From: Croceivirga radicis
GTDB taxonomy: Bacteria; Bacteroidota; Bacteroidia; Flavobacteriales; Flavobacteriaceae
Length of the DNA stretch: 64,000 nt
Assembly (NCBI RefSeq): GCF_002072105.2
Contig: NZ_MTBC01000005.1
Location: 1-64,000, forward strand
Direction: 5' to 3'
Below are positions 46,209 through 54,954 of this stretch, piece by piece. The stretch's first letter is position 1; every line of letters starts with the position of its first letter. The notes below the pieces were generated by a model. That model was given only the letters and a program-made list of their open reading frames with translations. It had not been told where the DNA came from and ran no database searches. The translations under genes and the position numbers were made by a program.

Positions 46209-47309
46209 TTAATTTTTTGATAGACTTACGCCTCCGTATTCACTATTAATAATTACATTGTTTTTTGCGGAACTACTGCCATAATACCCCTTGTAATATT
46301 TATCGCTGGATTTTTCTTGACTAATATTTATTTCTAAATCTTCTTTTCCACTTACACCGGCATATTCTGTGGTTATTTCAAAATTGAAATGATAGTCTGC
46401 ATCATAGCCTAACTTTACACCAGTATAATCTGTTCTAATGGATACATTGCCCGCATCCGCGGTTAAATTTGCAATTTTTATAGAGCCGTAATCGGCAACA
46501 AGGTCTACGTTACCAGACACATTTCCTAGCTTAACACTAATATAGTCTCCATTGCCTTTTACATTTTTTACATTTTCTGCGGTAATGGATCCATAATCAC
46601 TTGAATAGTCTAGATTGCCCATGTTCTGTATGGTTGCGTTAGTGTAGTCTGCCCGCACTATTAAATTACCTGCTTTTTCTATGGTAAAGCCAGAGTAATC
46701 TGCAATAATTTCCGCGCTGTTAATATATTCAAAACTAGATTTGCTGGTGTAATCGAATCTTAGTTCGTTGTTTCTGCCCCTAAGTTCACCAATTTCCATT
46801 TTACCGTAATCACAGCTTATTTTTGCATGGCCATCTATTCTATCTAAATAGATATTACCATAATCGTTGCTTAGATTAACACTATTCTTGGTAGGTAGCT
46901 TAATGGTATAATTTACCTGTACGTTTACACTTTTTTTGTTGCCCCAGCTCCAGTTCCATCCACTATTTCTTTCTCCAAATCTGGTTATGGCAGAAACCAA
47001 GCTCGGGGTATTTTCAAAATCTACATCTATCTCAGCTAACCTTTCTTTAACTCGTTCTTCATTATTACCATTGGTTTTTACATGAACTTCTATGAGCACT
47101 TTGTTCTGATTCCAAGAAGAAATAGTTAAGTTACCATAGCTATTTTTTACCTTAAAAAGGGCATCTGCATTTACCGCAAACTCTTTTTTTATGGTTTTTT
47201 CCCTGGTGTACTTACCGCCCCACCTGGCGTTTATACTATTGGCATTTACAGCAAAAGGCAGTGCCAGTAGAAATAGTAAACACGTTTTAAATAGTAATGT
47301 TCGCATCAT
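46209..47309 (-). CDS. DUF4097-like beta-solenoid protein with DY repeats
   Basis: 366 residues with a signal peptide (LLFLLALPFAVNA, cut near 23). From about 149 to 320 an Asp-Tyr (once Glu-Tyr) pair followed by a small residue recurs at 149, 167, 186, 204, 221, 238, 255, 273, 294 and 315, a period mostly of 17-19 residues, again suggesting a beta-solenoid. The family resembles DUF4097 putative adhesins. It overlaps the upstream membrane protein gene by 23 bases and is 23 bp from the head GIN gene. Start at 47309 or 47306 (two ATGs). Confidence 0.82.
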   Translation of the reverse strand: MMRTLLFKTCLLFLLALPFAVNANSINARWGGKYTREKTIKKEFAVNADALFKVKNSYGNLTISSWNQNKVLIEVHVKTNGNNEERVKERLAEIDVDFENTPSLVSAITRFGERNSGWNWSWGNKKSVNVQVNYTIKLPTKNSVNLSNDYGNIYLDRIDGHAKISCDYGKMEIGELRGRNNELRFDYTSKSSFEYINSAEIIADYSGFTIEKAGNLIVRADYTNATIQNMGNLDYSSDYGSITAENVKNVKGNGDYISVKLGNVSGNVDLVADYGSIKIANLTADAGNVSIRTDYTGVKLGYDADYHFNFEITTEYAGVSGKEDLEINISQEKSSDKYYKGYYGSSSAKNNVIINSEYGGVSLSKN

Positions 47310-47847
47310 TTATTTCGTTTAAATTTTTAATGTCTTCAATTGTGGTCAATACTTCTTTGACCAGGGTAATTCTTGTTTCAAAATTGATGATCATGGCGTT
47401 TAATATTAGTTTGCTATTACCGCCATTTACCAATTCTTTTTCTAATTTTTGATAATCTTTCTCTAGCTTTTGTAACTGCTCTAAGGTGTCATCTACCAGT
47501 TGGTCAGTTACAGGTGTACGCTCCGCTTCTAATAGATTAATCTGTTCTTCTACCAAGCTGGTAAAATAAAATTCTGTATTAGAGGCTTCTGGTGCAATTT
47601 CTACTACCTGTTCCTTTATGCTTTGTGTAGGCATTAAAATTTGTTTGCTCAAAACAAATACCAATGCTAAAGAGGCCGCAATGCTTAACGGCATCCAAAT
47701 ATTAAATTTTTTCTTGTTTTGCTGAACCTCTGCTGTGGGTTGTTTTAATTTTTCCAAAAATCTTGATTCATGCCCTTTATGGGGTTCTTCAAAATCAAAT
47801 TGGTTTTGTAATTTTTTAAACAGTTCTTCAATAGGCTCCTTTTCCAT
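47287..47847 (-). CDS. Single-pass membrane protein, probable anti-sigma factor
   Basis: 186 residues: a charged N-terminal cytoplasmic segment (KEPIEELFKKLQNQFDFEEPHKGHE), one membrane helix (WMPLSIAASLALVFVLSKQIL, about 51-71) and an extracytoplasmic coiled-coil-like region (LEQLQKLEKDYQKLEKEL). No zinc anti-sigma motif is visible. The topology and position 2 bp behind an ECF sigma gene suggest it holds the sigma factor at the membrane; this is inference. Confidence 0.72.
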   Translation of the reverse strand: MEKEPIEELFKKLQNQFDFEEPHKGHESRFLEKLKQPTAEVQQNKKKFNIWMPLSIAASLALVFVLSKQILMPTQSIKEQVVEIAPEASNTEFYFTSLVEEQINLLEAERTPVTDQLVDDTLEQLQKLEKDYQKLEKELVNGGNSKLILNAMIINFETRITLVKEVLTTIEDIKNLNEINDANITI

Positions 47848-47849
47848 AA

Positions 47850-48488
47850 CTACACATTTACTGTTAATTTTTTTCTTAGGCTTTCTTTTGCCCGGCTAAT
47901 TGTTGTTCTACAATTAGCATAGCTTATATCCATAATCTCACAGATTTCGTCATAATCATACCCTTCTATTAAATGTAGGGTCAAAGACACTCTATAATTA
48001 TCTTTAAGATTTTTCATGGTTTCCATCACCTTTTGAGCCTTCAGTTCTGTATACCCACTAGTATCTGTTGCAACTACTTCGTCATCTTCAACCCTGTACA
48101 TTACATCTTCTAGGTCTACCGTGCCGGTTTTTTGATTTTTTCTGTAGTGATAAATACTATTATTGATAACAATTCTTTTTAACCAAGCACCAAAAGCGAC
48201 GTCTCCTTTAAAGGTGCTTAATTTGGTAAAGGCACTTAAAAATGAATCTTGCATAATATCTTCTGCCAGGGCAGTATGCTTAACAATTCTAAGTGATGCG
48301 TTGTACATAGCTTTATAATATTTATTGTAAATAGCTAGCTGTGCACGTTGGCTCCCTTCTAAACATTGTTTTAATAACAATTCTGTATTTTCACTTTGTT
48401 GGCTCAAAAGGTGATTGGTTTGGTATAAAGATGAACCATTTTTACTTCTGTTACACTTTTCTTTAATTTTTTTATAAATACATGGCAC
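47850..48488 (-). CDS. ECF RNA polymerase sigma factor
   Basis: Up to 212 residues. Region 2 includes LAEDIMQDSFLSAFTKLSTFKG and FGAWLKRIVINNSIYHYRK; region 4 includes GYDYDEICEIMDISYANCRTTISRAKESL (helix-turn-helix). No in-frame ATG precedes the conserved part: the start is either GTG at 48488 or, more economically, TTG at 48407 (then SQQSENTELLLKQ). First gene of a four-gene operon with its likely membrane regulator and two beta-solenoid proteins. Confidence 0.9.
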   Translation of the reverse strand: MPCIYKKIKEKCNRSKNGSSLYQTNHLLSQQSENTELLLKQCLEGSQRAQLAIYNKYYKAMYNASLRIVKHTALAEDIMQDSFLSAFTKLSTFKGDVAFGAWLKRIVINNSIYHYRKNQKTGTVDLEDVMYRVEDDEVVATDTSGYTELKAQKVMETMKNLKDNYRVSLTLHLIEGYDYDEICEIMDISYANCRTTISRAKESLRKKLTVNV

Positions 48489-48538
48489 AAGAATTGTTTT
48501 TAAGCCTGTACATAATTTTACTTAAGCACGTTAAATTA

Positions 48539-48599
48539 TTGTTCTACAAGGGGTTTTGTCCGTTTTATGGATATGTGAAGTGTAGAAGAACAATTTTTT
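48539..48599 (+). promoter_or_regulatory. Hairpin with T run in the lon leader
   Basis: TTGTTCT (48539-48545) pairs with AGAACAA (48587-48593), and six Ts follow at once, 28 bases before the lon ATG. The long loop (41 bases) makes it a weak terminator on its own. It could be an attenuator or the end of an upstream short transcript. Confidence 0.35.
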
Positions 48600-48627
48600 A
48601 GGGTGACAGAATGACCGATATAATACT

Positions 48628-51078
48628 ATGGGAAGAATAAAATTTACAGATTTTGACAATATGTCTCTTCAAGGGTTAGATCAGGATGCAGAGTTAATCC
48701 CGTTGTTGACTCCAGAAGACGAAGAGCAGATGAATAACGAGAGCCTTCCGGAAACTTTACCAATTTTACCCTTGCGTAATACGGTATTGTTCCCAGGAGT
48801 TGTAATTCCTATTACAGCTGGTAGGGATAAATCTATACAATTAATAAAAGATGCCAACAATGGGTCTAAGGTTATTGGAGTAGTAAGCCAGAAAGATGAA
48901 AGCATAGAAAATCCAAAGGTAAAAGATATTAATACGGTGGGTACGGTTGCACGTATTTTACGTGTTTTACAAATGCCAGATGGTAATACCACCATTATTA
49001 TACAAGGTAAAAAACGTTTTGAACTGGCAGAAGTTATTACTGAGGAGCCTTACATGACGGCCACTGTTAGAGAGGCAGTGGAAAAAAGACCGGAAAACGA
49101 CGATAAAGAGTTTTTGGCTATTATAGATTCTATAAAAGATTTGGCGTTCAAGATTATAAAGGACAATCCAAATATTCCTAGTGAAGCCAATTTTGCTATA
49201 AAGAATATTCAAAGCAACTCTTTCCTTATCAATTTTGTTTCTTCCAATCTTAATCTTGAGGTTAAGGAAAAGCAGAATTTGTTAGAAATACCAAATTTGC
49301 AAGAACGTGCATTGGCTACTTTAAAATATATGAACTTGGAACTTCAAAAATTGGAGTTGAAAAACGATATACAGTCCAAGGTAAGAAGCGATATGGACCA
49401 GCAACAGCGTGAATATTTCTTGCACCAGCAAATGAAAACTATTCAAGAAGAGTTGGGTGGTATTTCTTACGAGGAAGAGGTGGATGAAATGCGTAAAAAA
49501 GCCAAGGACAAAAAATGGGGCAAGAAGGTTAAAGAGCATTTTGAGAAAGAATTGGCTAAAATGCAGCGTATGAACCCACAAGTAGCAGAATACAGCATAC
49601 AGCGTAATTACTTGGATTTGTTTTTAGACCTACCATGGAATGAGTTTTCAAAAGATAAGTTCGATTTAAAAAGAGCACAGAAAATTTTAGACCGTGATCA
49701 TTATGGTTTAGAAGATGTTAAAAAGCGAATTATCGAGTATTTGGCAGTGTTAAAACTGCGTAACGACATGAAATCGCCTATTCTTTGTTTATATGGGCCT
49801 CCAGGGGTGGGTAAGACCTCCTTGGGTAAGTCTGTGGCAGAAGCTTTGGGCAGAGAGTATGTTCGAATTTCGCTAGGTGGTTTGCGAGATGAAGCAGAAA
49901 TTCGTGGTCACCGTAAAACCTATATTGGTGCTATGCCCGGTAGAATTATACAAAGCTTAAAAAAGGCAGGCACCTCTAATCCTGTTTTTATTTTAGACGA
50001 AATAGATAAATTGAGCAATAGCCATCAAGGAGACCCATCTTCTGCTATGTTAGAAGTGTTGGATCCAGAACAAAATGGGGAGTTTTATGATAACTTTTTA
50101 GAAATGGGGTATGACCTTTCTAAAGTAATGTTTATTGCGACTGCCAATAATTTAAGTACCATACAACCTGCATTAAGGGATAGGATGGAAATTATAAATG
50201 TTACCGGTTACACCATTGAAGAAAAAGTTGAAATAGCTAAGAAACATTTATTGCCTAAGCAACTTAAAGAGCATGGTTTAACCGAGAAGGATTTAAAAAT
50301 AGGCAAGCCACAATTAGAAAAAATAGTTGAAGGATACACCAGGGAGTCTGGTGTACGTACCTTGGAAAAGCAATTAGCAAAAATGGTGCGTTATGCGGCT
50401 AAAAATATTGCTACGGATGAAGCTTATGAGGTTAAGGTAAGCAATGAAATAGTAGAAAAAGTTCTAGGACCTGCAAGACTGGAGCGAGATAAGTATGAAA
50501 ACAATGACGTTGCCGGTGTGGTAACTGGGCTGGCATGGACCAGCGTAGGTGGTGATATCCTTTTTATCGAATCCATTCTTTCTAAGGGTAAAGGAGCGCT
50601 AAACATTACTGGTAACCTTGGTAAGGTTATGAAAGAGTCTGCTACCATTGCAATGGAGTATATAAAAAGTAACGCAACAGAATTTGGTATTGAACCGTCT
50701 ATATTTGAAAAGTATAACGTACATATTCATGTGCCAGAAGGGGCTACACCAAAAGATGGGCCAAGCGCAGGTATTACCATGTTAACTTCTTTGGTCTCTT
50801 TATTTACCCAACGTAAGGTTAAGAAAAGTATAGCTATGACGGGTGAAATAACCCTAAGAGGTAAGGTATTGCCCGTTGGTGGCATAAAGGAGAAGATTTT
50901 GGCAGCAAAGCGAGCCAGAATCAAAGAAATTATACTATGTGAAGAAAACCGTAGAGATATTCAGGAGATAAAAGCAGAATACCTAAAGGGGCTTACTTTT
51001 CATTACGTAACAGATATGAGCGAGGTGATTAAATTGGCCATTACCAAACAAAAGGTAAAGAACGCCAAGGAGCTGTAA
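48628..51078 (+). CDS. lon: ATP-dependent protease Lon
   Basis: 816 residues, LonA type. N-terminal substrate-binding domain ([19 protein letters not shown]), AAA+ module with Walker [16 protein letters not shown] and Walker [10 protein letters not shown], and a C-terminal Ser-Lys dyad protease: Ser in [10 protein letters not shown] and Lys in [16 protein letters not shown]. It degrades misfolded and regulatory proteins in the cytoplasm. cmk follows by 21 bp on the same strand and probably shares its transcript. Confidence 0.98.
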   Translation: MGRIKFTDFDNMSLQGLDQDAELIPLLTPEDEEQMNNESLPETLPILPLRNTVLFPGVVIPITAGRDKSIQLIKDANNGSKVIGVVSQKDESIENPKVKDINTVGTVARILRVLQMPDGNTTIIIQGKKRFELAEVITEEPYMTATVREAVEKRPENDDKEFLAIIDSIKDLAFKIIKDNPNIPSEANFAIKNIQSNSFLINFVSSNLNLEVKEKQNLLEIPNLQERALATLKYMNLELQKLELKNDIQSKVRSDMDQQQREYFLHQQMKTIQEELGGISYEEEVDEMRKKAKDKKWGKKVKEHFEKELAKMQRMNPQVAEYSIQRNYLDLFLDLPWNEFSKDKFDLKRAQKILDRDHYGLEDVKKRIIEYLAVLKLRNDMKSPILCLYGPPGVGKTSLGKSVAEALGREYVRISLGGLRDEAEIRGHRKTYIGAMPGRIIQSLKKAGTSNPVFILDEIDKLSNSHQGDPSSAMLEVLDPEQNGEFYDNFLEMGYDLSKVMFIATANNLSTIQPALRDRMEIINVTGYTIEEKVEIAKKHLLPKQLKEHGLTEKDLKIGKPQLEKIVEGYTRESGVRTLEKQLAKMVRYAAKNIATDEAYEVKVSNEIVEKVLGPARLERDKYENNDVAGVVTGLAWTSVGGDILFIESILSKGKGALNITGNLGKVMKESATIAMEYIKSNATEFGIEPSIFEKYNVHIHVPEGATPKDGPSAGITMLTSLVSLFTQRKVKKSIAMTGEITLRGKVLPVGGIKEKILAAKRARIKEIILCEENRRDIQEIKAEYLKGLTFHYVTDMSEVIKLAITKQKVKNAKEL

Positions 51079-51099
51079 TTCTTTAAGTATTTTTAGAAT

Positions 51100-51789
51100 A
51101 TGAGAAAAATCACCATAGCAATTGACGGCTTTTCCAGTACTGGTAAAAGTACGGTAGCCAAAAAGTTAGCAAAAGCCCTAGGGTATATTTATGTAGATAC
51201 CGGTGCTATGTACAGGGCAGTAACGTTGTTTGCTTTGGAAAATGGTTTTTTTAAAGAAGATGTTTTAGATAAATCCGCTTTGATCAAGTCGTTGGTAACT
51301 ATTCAATTGCAATTCAAGTTTAATGAAGAAACCCAACAGTCTGATATTCATTTAAACGGAAAAAACGTGGAGAAGGAAATTAGGACCTTAAGGGTCTCTA
51401 ATAAGGTGAGTCCGGTTGCTACGGTGCCAGAGGTGAGGGAAAAATTGGTTGCCATGCAACAACGGATGGGCAAAGATAAAGGTGTAGTAATGGATGGCCG
51501 TGATATTGGAACGGTTGTTTTTCCAGAAGCGGAACTAAAGCTGTTTATGACGGCTTCTCCTGAGAAAAGAGCTTCTAGACGGTATAAAGAATTATTGGAT
51601 AGGGGTGATAAGGTTACCTATGAGGAAGTTTTAAAAAACGTACAGGAAAGAGACCGTATAGATTCTACCCGGGAAACCTCACCGTTGAGACAGGCGGTAG
51701 ATGCCGTTCCTTTTGATAATTCTGATATGGGATTGGAAGAACAATTTGAGCGGATTCATCAATTTGCTTTGCGTATAATTAACCAATAA
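51100..51789 (+). CDS. cmk: Cytidylate kinase
   Basis: 229 residues. Phosphorylates CMP and dCMP. P-loop AIDGFSSTGKSTVAKKLA, YVDTGAMYRAVTLFAL, VVMDGRDIGTVVFPEA and the lid segment RERIDSTRETSPLRQA-like (RDRIDSTRETSPL) fit the family. Gly-Pro of the usual IDGPSGSGK is replaced by GFSSTGK, a variant common in Bacteroidota. It sits between lon and rpsA; cmk next to rpsA is a widely conserved pairing, here interrupted by one opposite-strand gene. Confidence 0.96.
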   Translation: MRKITIAIDGFSSTGKSTVAKKLAKALGYIYVDTGAMYRAVTLFALENGFFKEDVLDKSALIKSLVTIQLQFKFNEETQQSDIHLNGKNVEKEIRTLRVSNKVSPVATVPEVREKLVAMQQRMGKDKGVVMDGRDIGTVVFPEAELKLFMTASPEKRASRRYKELLDRGDKVTYEEVLKNVQERDRIDSTRETSPLRQAVDAVPFDNSDMGLEEQFERIHQFALRIINQ

Positions 51790-51816
51790 AAAAAGCACCT
51801 TATAAAGGTGCTTTTT
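51790..51816. terminator. Bidirectional terminator after cmk
   Basis: AAAAGCACCTT pairs with AAGGTGCTTTT and is flanked by A and T runs, between the cmk stop at 51789 and the convergent LysM gene ending at 51838. Confidence 0.88.
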
Positions 51817-51837
51817 TATATCTAAATTTACTCCTAT

Positions 51838-52218
51838 TTATAGATTAGGTATTACCAATTCTTGATCAGGATGAATTACATCTGGATTTTTCAAAATACC
51901 CGTGTTGGCTTCAAAAATTTGCTTGTATTTCATTGGATCGCCATAGTAGTGCTTGGCAATTAAGCTTAAAGATTCGCCACTTTTTACCGTGTGTCTGTGG
52001 TAAACAGAAGTATCGCTAACAGTAATATTCGCTTTTAAATCGCTAGGGCTTTCACCGCCAATTTCTTTGATTTTATCCCAAATCAAGTTTTTTTCATATT
52101 GTGTAGCAGCTTCGCCTTTTATCTTAAGAACACCAGCTTCTTCGGTAACATTACCGTCTTTAATTGCTAATTTTTCTCCTAAATCTAAAACGGGTTGGTA
52201 TTTTGCTTTTACGCTCAT
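51838..52218 (-). CDS. BON and LysM domain protein (Kbp/YgaU-like)
   Basis: 126 residues with no signal peptide. A BON-like segment (LAIKDGNVTEEAGVLKIKGEAAT) is followed by a C-terminal LysM domain (HTVKSGESLSLIAKHYYGDPMKYKQIFEAN to LVIPNL). The arrangement is that of E. coli Kbp (YgaU), a cytoplasmic potassium-binding protein. A peptidoglycan role is unlikely without export. It is divergent from rpsA. Confidence 0.9.
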   Translation of the reverse strand: MSVKAKYQPVLDLGEKLAIKDGNVTEEAGVLKIKGEAATQYEKNLIWDKIKEIGGESPSDLKANITVSDTSVYHRHTVKSGESLSLIAKHYYGDPMKYKQIFEANTGILKNPDVIHPDQELVIPNL

Positions 52219-52330
52219 AATAAGTAATTTTTTAATGGTTACAATTAAGAAACAAGTTAACGATAAAAGTCACATTAAAGCTTAAATTACCTTTAATAAA
52301 TCAAAATTAAGGGTAATGCTAGAATAAGCC

Positions 52331-52361
52331 TTTGTAAAACAAGGAATTAATTGTATTTTTG
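52331..52361 (+). promoter_or_regulatory. Consensus Bacteroidota promoter of rpsA
   Basis: TTTG (52331-52334), exactly 19 bases, then TATTTTTG (52354-52361). This is the textbook -33/-7 arrangement for the Bacteroidota housekeeping sigma factor. It implies a leader of roughly 105 bases before the rpsA ATG. Confidence 0.85.
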
Positions 52362-52380
52362 CACACCTTTTTGGCGATAG

Positions 52381-52454
52381 GCAGGAGAAAAAAGGATTCA
52401 ATTTTATTTTAAACAACTTCTACGGTCAACGTTAACTCCTGTAAATCCGTAGGA
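52381..52454 (+). promoter_or_regulatory. Candidate pseudoknot in the rpsA mRNA leader
   Basis: Two helices interleave. CAGGAG (52382-52387) is complementary to CTCCTG (52436-52441), and CTACGG (52420-52425) to CCGTAG (52447-52452). The second can be extended by a U-G and a U-A pair to 8 bp. CTCCTG lies in the loop of the second helix, so both can form only as a pseudoknot. It could serve S1 autoregulation; that is inference. Confidence 0.5.
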
Positions 52455-52473
52455 TACAAATTTTAATCAGCGC

Positions 52474-54297
52474 ATGGCTGAAGAGCAAAAAGCAGCTGAG
52501 GTTGTAGAAGAAACCAAAGCACAAGAAACGTCTCCAAAACAAGACCCAAAAGAATTTTTGGACAATTTTGATTGGGACAAGTACGAAGAAGGTATTGAAA
52601 AAGTTGACGACAGCAAACTTAATGAGTTTGAAAAGTTAGTTGAAGAAAACTTTGTAGATACTGCAGATGAAGAGGTTGTAGAAGGTACCGTTGTTCACAT
52701 GACGGACAGGGAGGCAATCATTGACATCAATGCTAAATCTGAAGGTGTTATCTCTTTAAACGAATTCAGATACAACCCAGACCTAAAAGTAGGGGATAAG
52801 GTTGAAGTATTGATAGACATCCGTGAGGACAAAACAGGACAGTTAGTATTATCTCATAGAAAAGCTAGAACTATCATGGCTTGGGATCGTGTTAACGCGG
52901 CCCATGATAAAGAAGAAATCGTACAAGGATTCGTTAAGTGTCGTACTAAAGGTGGTATGATCGTAGACGTATTTGGTATTGAAGCATTCTTGCCAGGTTC
53001 TCAAATAGATGTTAAGCCAATCCGTGATTACGATCAGTATGTTGGTAAAACTATGGAATTCAAGGTGGTAAAAATCAACCATGAGTTTAAAAACGTAGTT
53101 GTATCTCACAAAGCACTTATCGAAGCGGATATTGAAGAGCAGAAGAAAGAAATTATTGGCCAATTAGAAAAAGGTCAAGTATTAGAAGGTGTGGTTAAGA
53201 ACATTACTTCTTACGGTGTATTCATCGATTTAGGAGGTGTAGATGGTCTTGTACACATTACAGACCTTTCTTGGAGCCGTATTAACCACCCGAACGAGGT
53301 TGTAGAGTTGGATCAGAAATTAAACGTTGTTATCCTTGATTTTGATGATAACAAATCTAGAATCCAATTAGGTCTTAAGCAATTAGAGAAGCACCCATGG
53401 GATGCTCTAGGAGACAACATCCAAGTAGGAGAAAAAGTTAAAGGTAAAGTAGTTGTAATTGCAGATTACGGTGCATTTATCGAGGTTGCAGAAGGTGTTG
53501 AAGGTCTTATCCACGTATCAGAAATGTCTTGGTCTACCCACTTACGTTCCGCTCAGGATTTCGTAAAAGTTGGAGACGAGGTAGAAGCTGTAGTATTGAC
53601 TTTGGATAGAGAAGAGAGAAAAATGAGCTTAGGTATTAAGCAATTGACTCCAGATCCATGGACAGATATTACTTCTAAGTACCCGGTAGGTTCTAGACAC
53701 AAAGGTATTGTACGTAACTTTACTAACTTTGGTGTGTTTGTAGAAATGGAAGAAGGTATTGATGGTCTTATCTATATCTCTGACCTTTCTTGGACAAAGA
53801 AAATCAAGCACCCATCAGAATTCGTTAACGTAGGAGACGAGTTAGAAGTAGAGGTACTAGAATTAGATGTTGACGGTAGAAAATTAAGCCTTGGTCACAA
53901 GCAAACTACTGAAAACCCTTGGGACAAATATGCTGCTGAGTTTGGAGAAGGTTCTGTGCACAAAGCAACAGTTACCGATATTGTAGACAAGGGAGCTACT
54001 ATCGTATTAAACGACGATATTACGGCCTTTGTTCCTTCTAGACACATGGAAAAAGAAGATGGAAGCAAAATCAAAAAAGGAGAAGAGGTAGAATTCAAGG
54101 TAATTGAGTTCAACAAGGACTTCAAGAGAGTTGTTGCTAGCCACACGGCTATTTTCCGTGAGCAAGAGGAAACAAATATAAAAGCGGCTAAGCGTAAAGC
54201 AGCTGCTTCTGCAGAAGAAAACGCGCCAACATTAGGAGATGCAAACTCTGCATTACAAGCATTAAAAGATAAAATGGAAGCAGACGCTAAGAAGTAA
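52474..54297 (+). CDS. rpsA: 30S ribosomal protein S1
   Basis: 607 residues with six S1 RNA-binding domains beginning near residues 69, 148, 233, 318, 405 and 492; the central ones have the classic pattern GVVKNITSYGVFIDL and GLVHITDLSW. An acidic N-terminal extension (EEQKAAEVVEETKAQE) is typical of Bacteroidota S1. S1 delivers mRNA to the 30S subunit, which matters in a group whose genes largely lack Shine-Dalgarno sequences. The codon choice is noticeably more biased than in neighbours, fitting high expression. Own promoter, structured leader and terminator. Confidence 0.97.
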   Translation: MAEEQKAAEVVEETKAQETSPKQDPKEFLDNFDWDKYEEGIEKVDDSKLNEFEKLVEENFVDTADEEVVEGTVVHMTDREAIIDINAKSEGVISLNEFRYNPDLKVGDKVEVLIDIREDKTGQLVLSHRKARTIMAWDRVNAAHDKEEIVQGFVKCRTKGGMIVDVFGIEAFLPGSQIDVKPIRDYDQYVGKTMEFKVVKINHEFKNVVVSHKALIEADIEEQKKEIIGQLEKGQVLEGVVKNITSYGVFIDLGGVDGLVHITDLSWSRINHPNEVVELDQKLNVVILDFDDNKSRIQLGLKQLEKHPWDALGDNIQVGEKVKGKVVVIADYGAFIEVAEGVEGLIHVSEMSWSTHLRSAQDFVKVGDEVEAVVLTLDREERKMSLGIKQLTPDPWTDITSKYPVGSRHKGIVRNFTNFGVFVEMEEGIDGLIYISDLSWTKKIKHPSEFVNVGDELEVEVLELDVDGRKLSLGHKQTTENPWDKYAAEFGEGSVHKATVTDIVDKGATIVLNDDITAFVPSRHMEKEDGSKIKKGEEVEFKVIEFNKDFKRVVASHTAIFREQEETNIKAAKRKAAASAEENAPTLGDANSALQALKDKMEADAKK

Positions 54298-54322
54298 GCT
54301 TTTAAAATCTTTAAATATTTGC

Positions 54323-54351
54323 AAACCCCGGACTTTAGTTCGGGGTTTTTT
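54323..54351 (+). terminator. Terminator after rpsA
   Basis: AACCCCGGAC pairs with GTTCGGGGTT (one G-U pair, loop TTTA) followed by six Ts. Confidence 0.92.
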
Positions 54352-54378
54352 GTTGCCGTTTCGTTACCAATAAATGTT

Positions 54379-54386
54379 TACTTTTG
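54379..54386 (+). promoter_or_regulatory. TAnnTTTG promoter box of the pyrR-pyrB operon
   Basis: TACTTTTG, 25 bases before the pyrR ATG. TTG at 54353-54355, just behind the rpsA terminator, is 23 bases upstream and could be the -33 element. Confidence 0.5.
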
Positions 54387-54411
54387 TAAGTAAGCGCTAG
54401 AAAAATAGCCA

Positions 54412-54954
54412 ATGAGTCAAAAAATTCTGCTTTCCGCAAAAGAAATAAACATCATTTTACATCGTTTGGCCTGCCAGTTATTGGAGAATCATCTAGATTT
54501 TTCCAATACGGTACTAATTGGTATTCAACCAAGAGGAACTTTTTTGGCAGAGCGATTAAGACAAATATTGTCTGAAAAATACAAGGTAAAGGATGTTAAA
54601 ATGGGCTTTTTAGATATTACTTTTTATAGAGATGATTTTAGAAGGGGAGAAAAGATTTTAGAAGCTAATTCTACCAAAATAAACTTTTTAGTAGAAGATA
54701 AGAACGTTGTTTTTATAGATGATGTTTTGTATACCGGTAGAAGTATCCGTTCTGCCCTAACCGCAGTACAGTCTTTTGGTAGGCCAAAGCAAATTGAATT
54801 GTTGACCTTGATAGATAGAAGATTTAGTAGGCATTTGCCTATACAACCCAACTACAGGGGCAGGCAGGTAGATGCGATCAATAATGAAAAGGTAAGGGTA
54901 ATGTGGAAAGAGAATGATGGGGAAGATGCCGTTTATTTAGTAGAAAAAGTATGA
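54412..54954 (+). CDS. pyrR: PyrR-like phosphoribosyltransferase (pyrimidine regulator / uracil PRTase)
   Basis: 180 residues. Type I phosphoribosyltransferase fold with the PRPP loop VVFIDDVLYTGRSIRSAL and the N-terminal GIQPRGTFLAERL. In Firmicutes PyrR binds pyr mRNA to cause attenuation and also has uracil PRTase activity. Its four-base overlap (ATGA) with pyrB supports the PyrR call. No obvious PyrR RNA-binding loop is seen in the short leader, so an RNA-regulatory role here is unproven. Confidence 0.9.
   Translation: MSQKILLSAKEINIILHRLACQLLENHLDFSNTVLIGIQPRGTFLAERLRQILSEKYKVKDVKMGFLDITFYRDDFRRGEKILEANSTKINFLVEDKNVVFIDDVLYTGRSIRSALTAVQSFGRPKQIELLTLIDRRFSRHLPIQPNYRGRQVDAINNEKVRVMWKENDGEDAVYLVEKV

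Noticed and set aside
52383-52387. AGGAG as a Shine-Dalgarno site for rpsA
   Set aside because: It lies about 87 bases before the ATG, much too far; it is better explained as one arm of the proposed pseudoknot.
54387-54411. PyrR-binding attenuator in the pyrR leader
   Set aside because: The interval from promoter box to ATG is about 25 bases, too short for a classical pyr attenuator, and no conserved PyrR-binding hairpin is visible.
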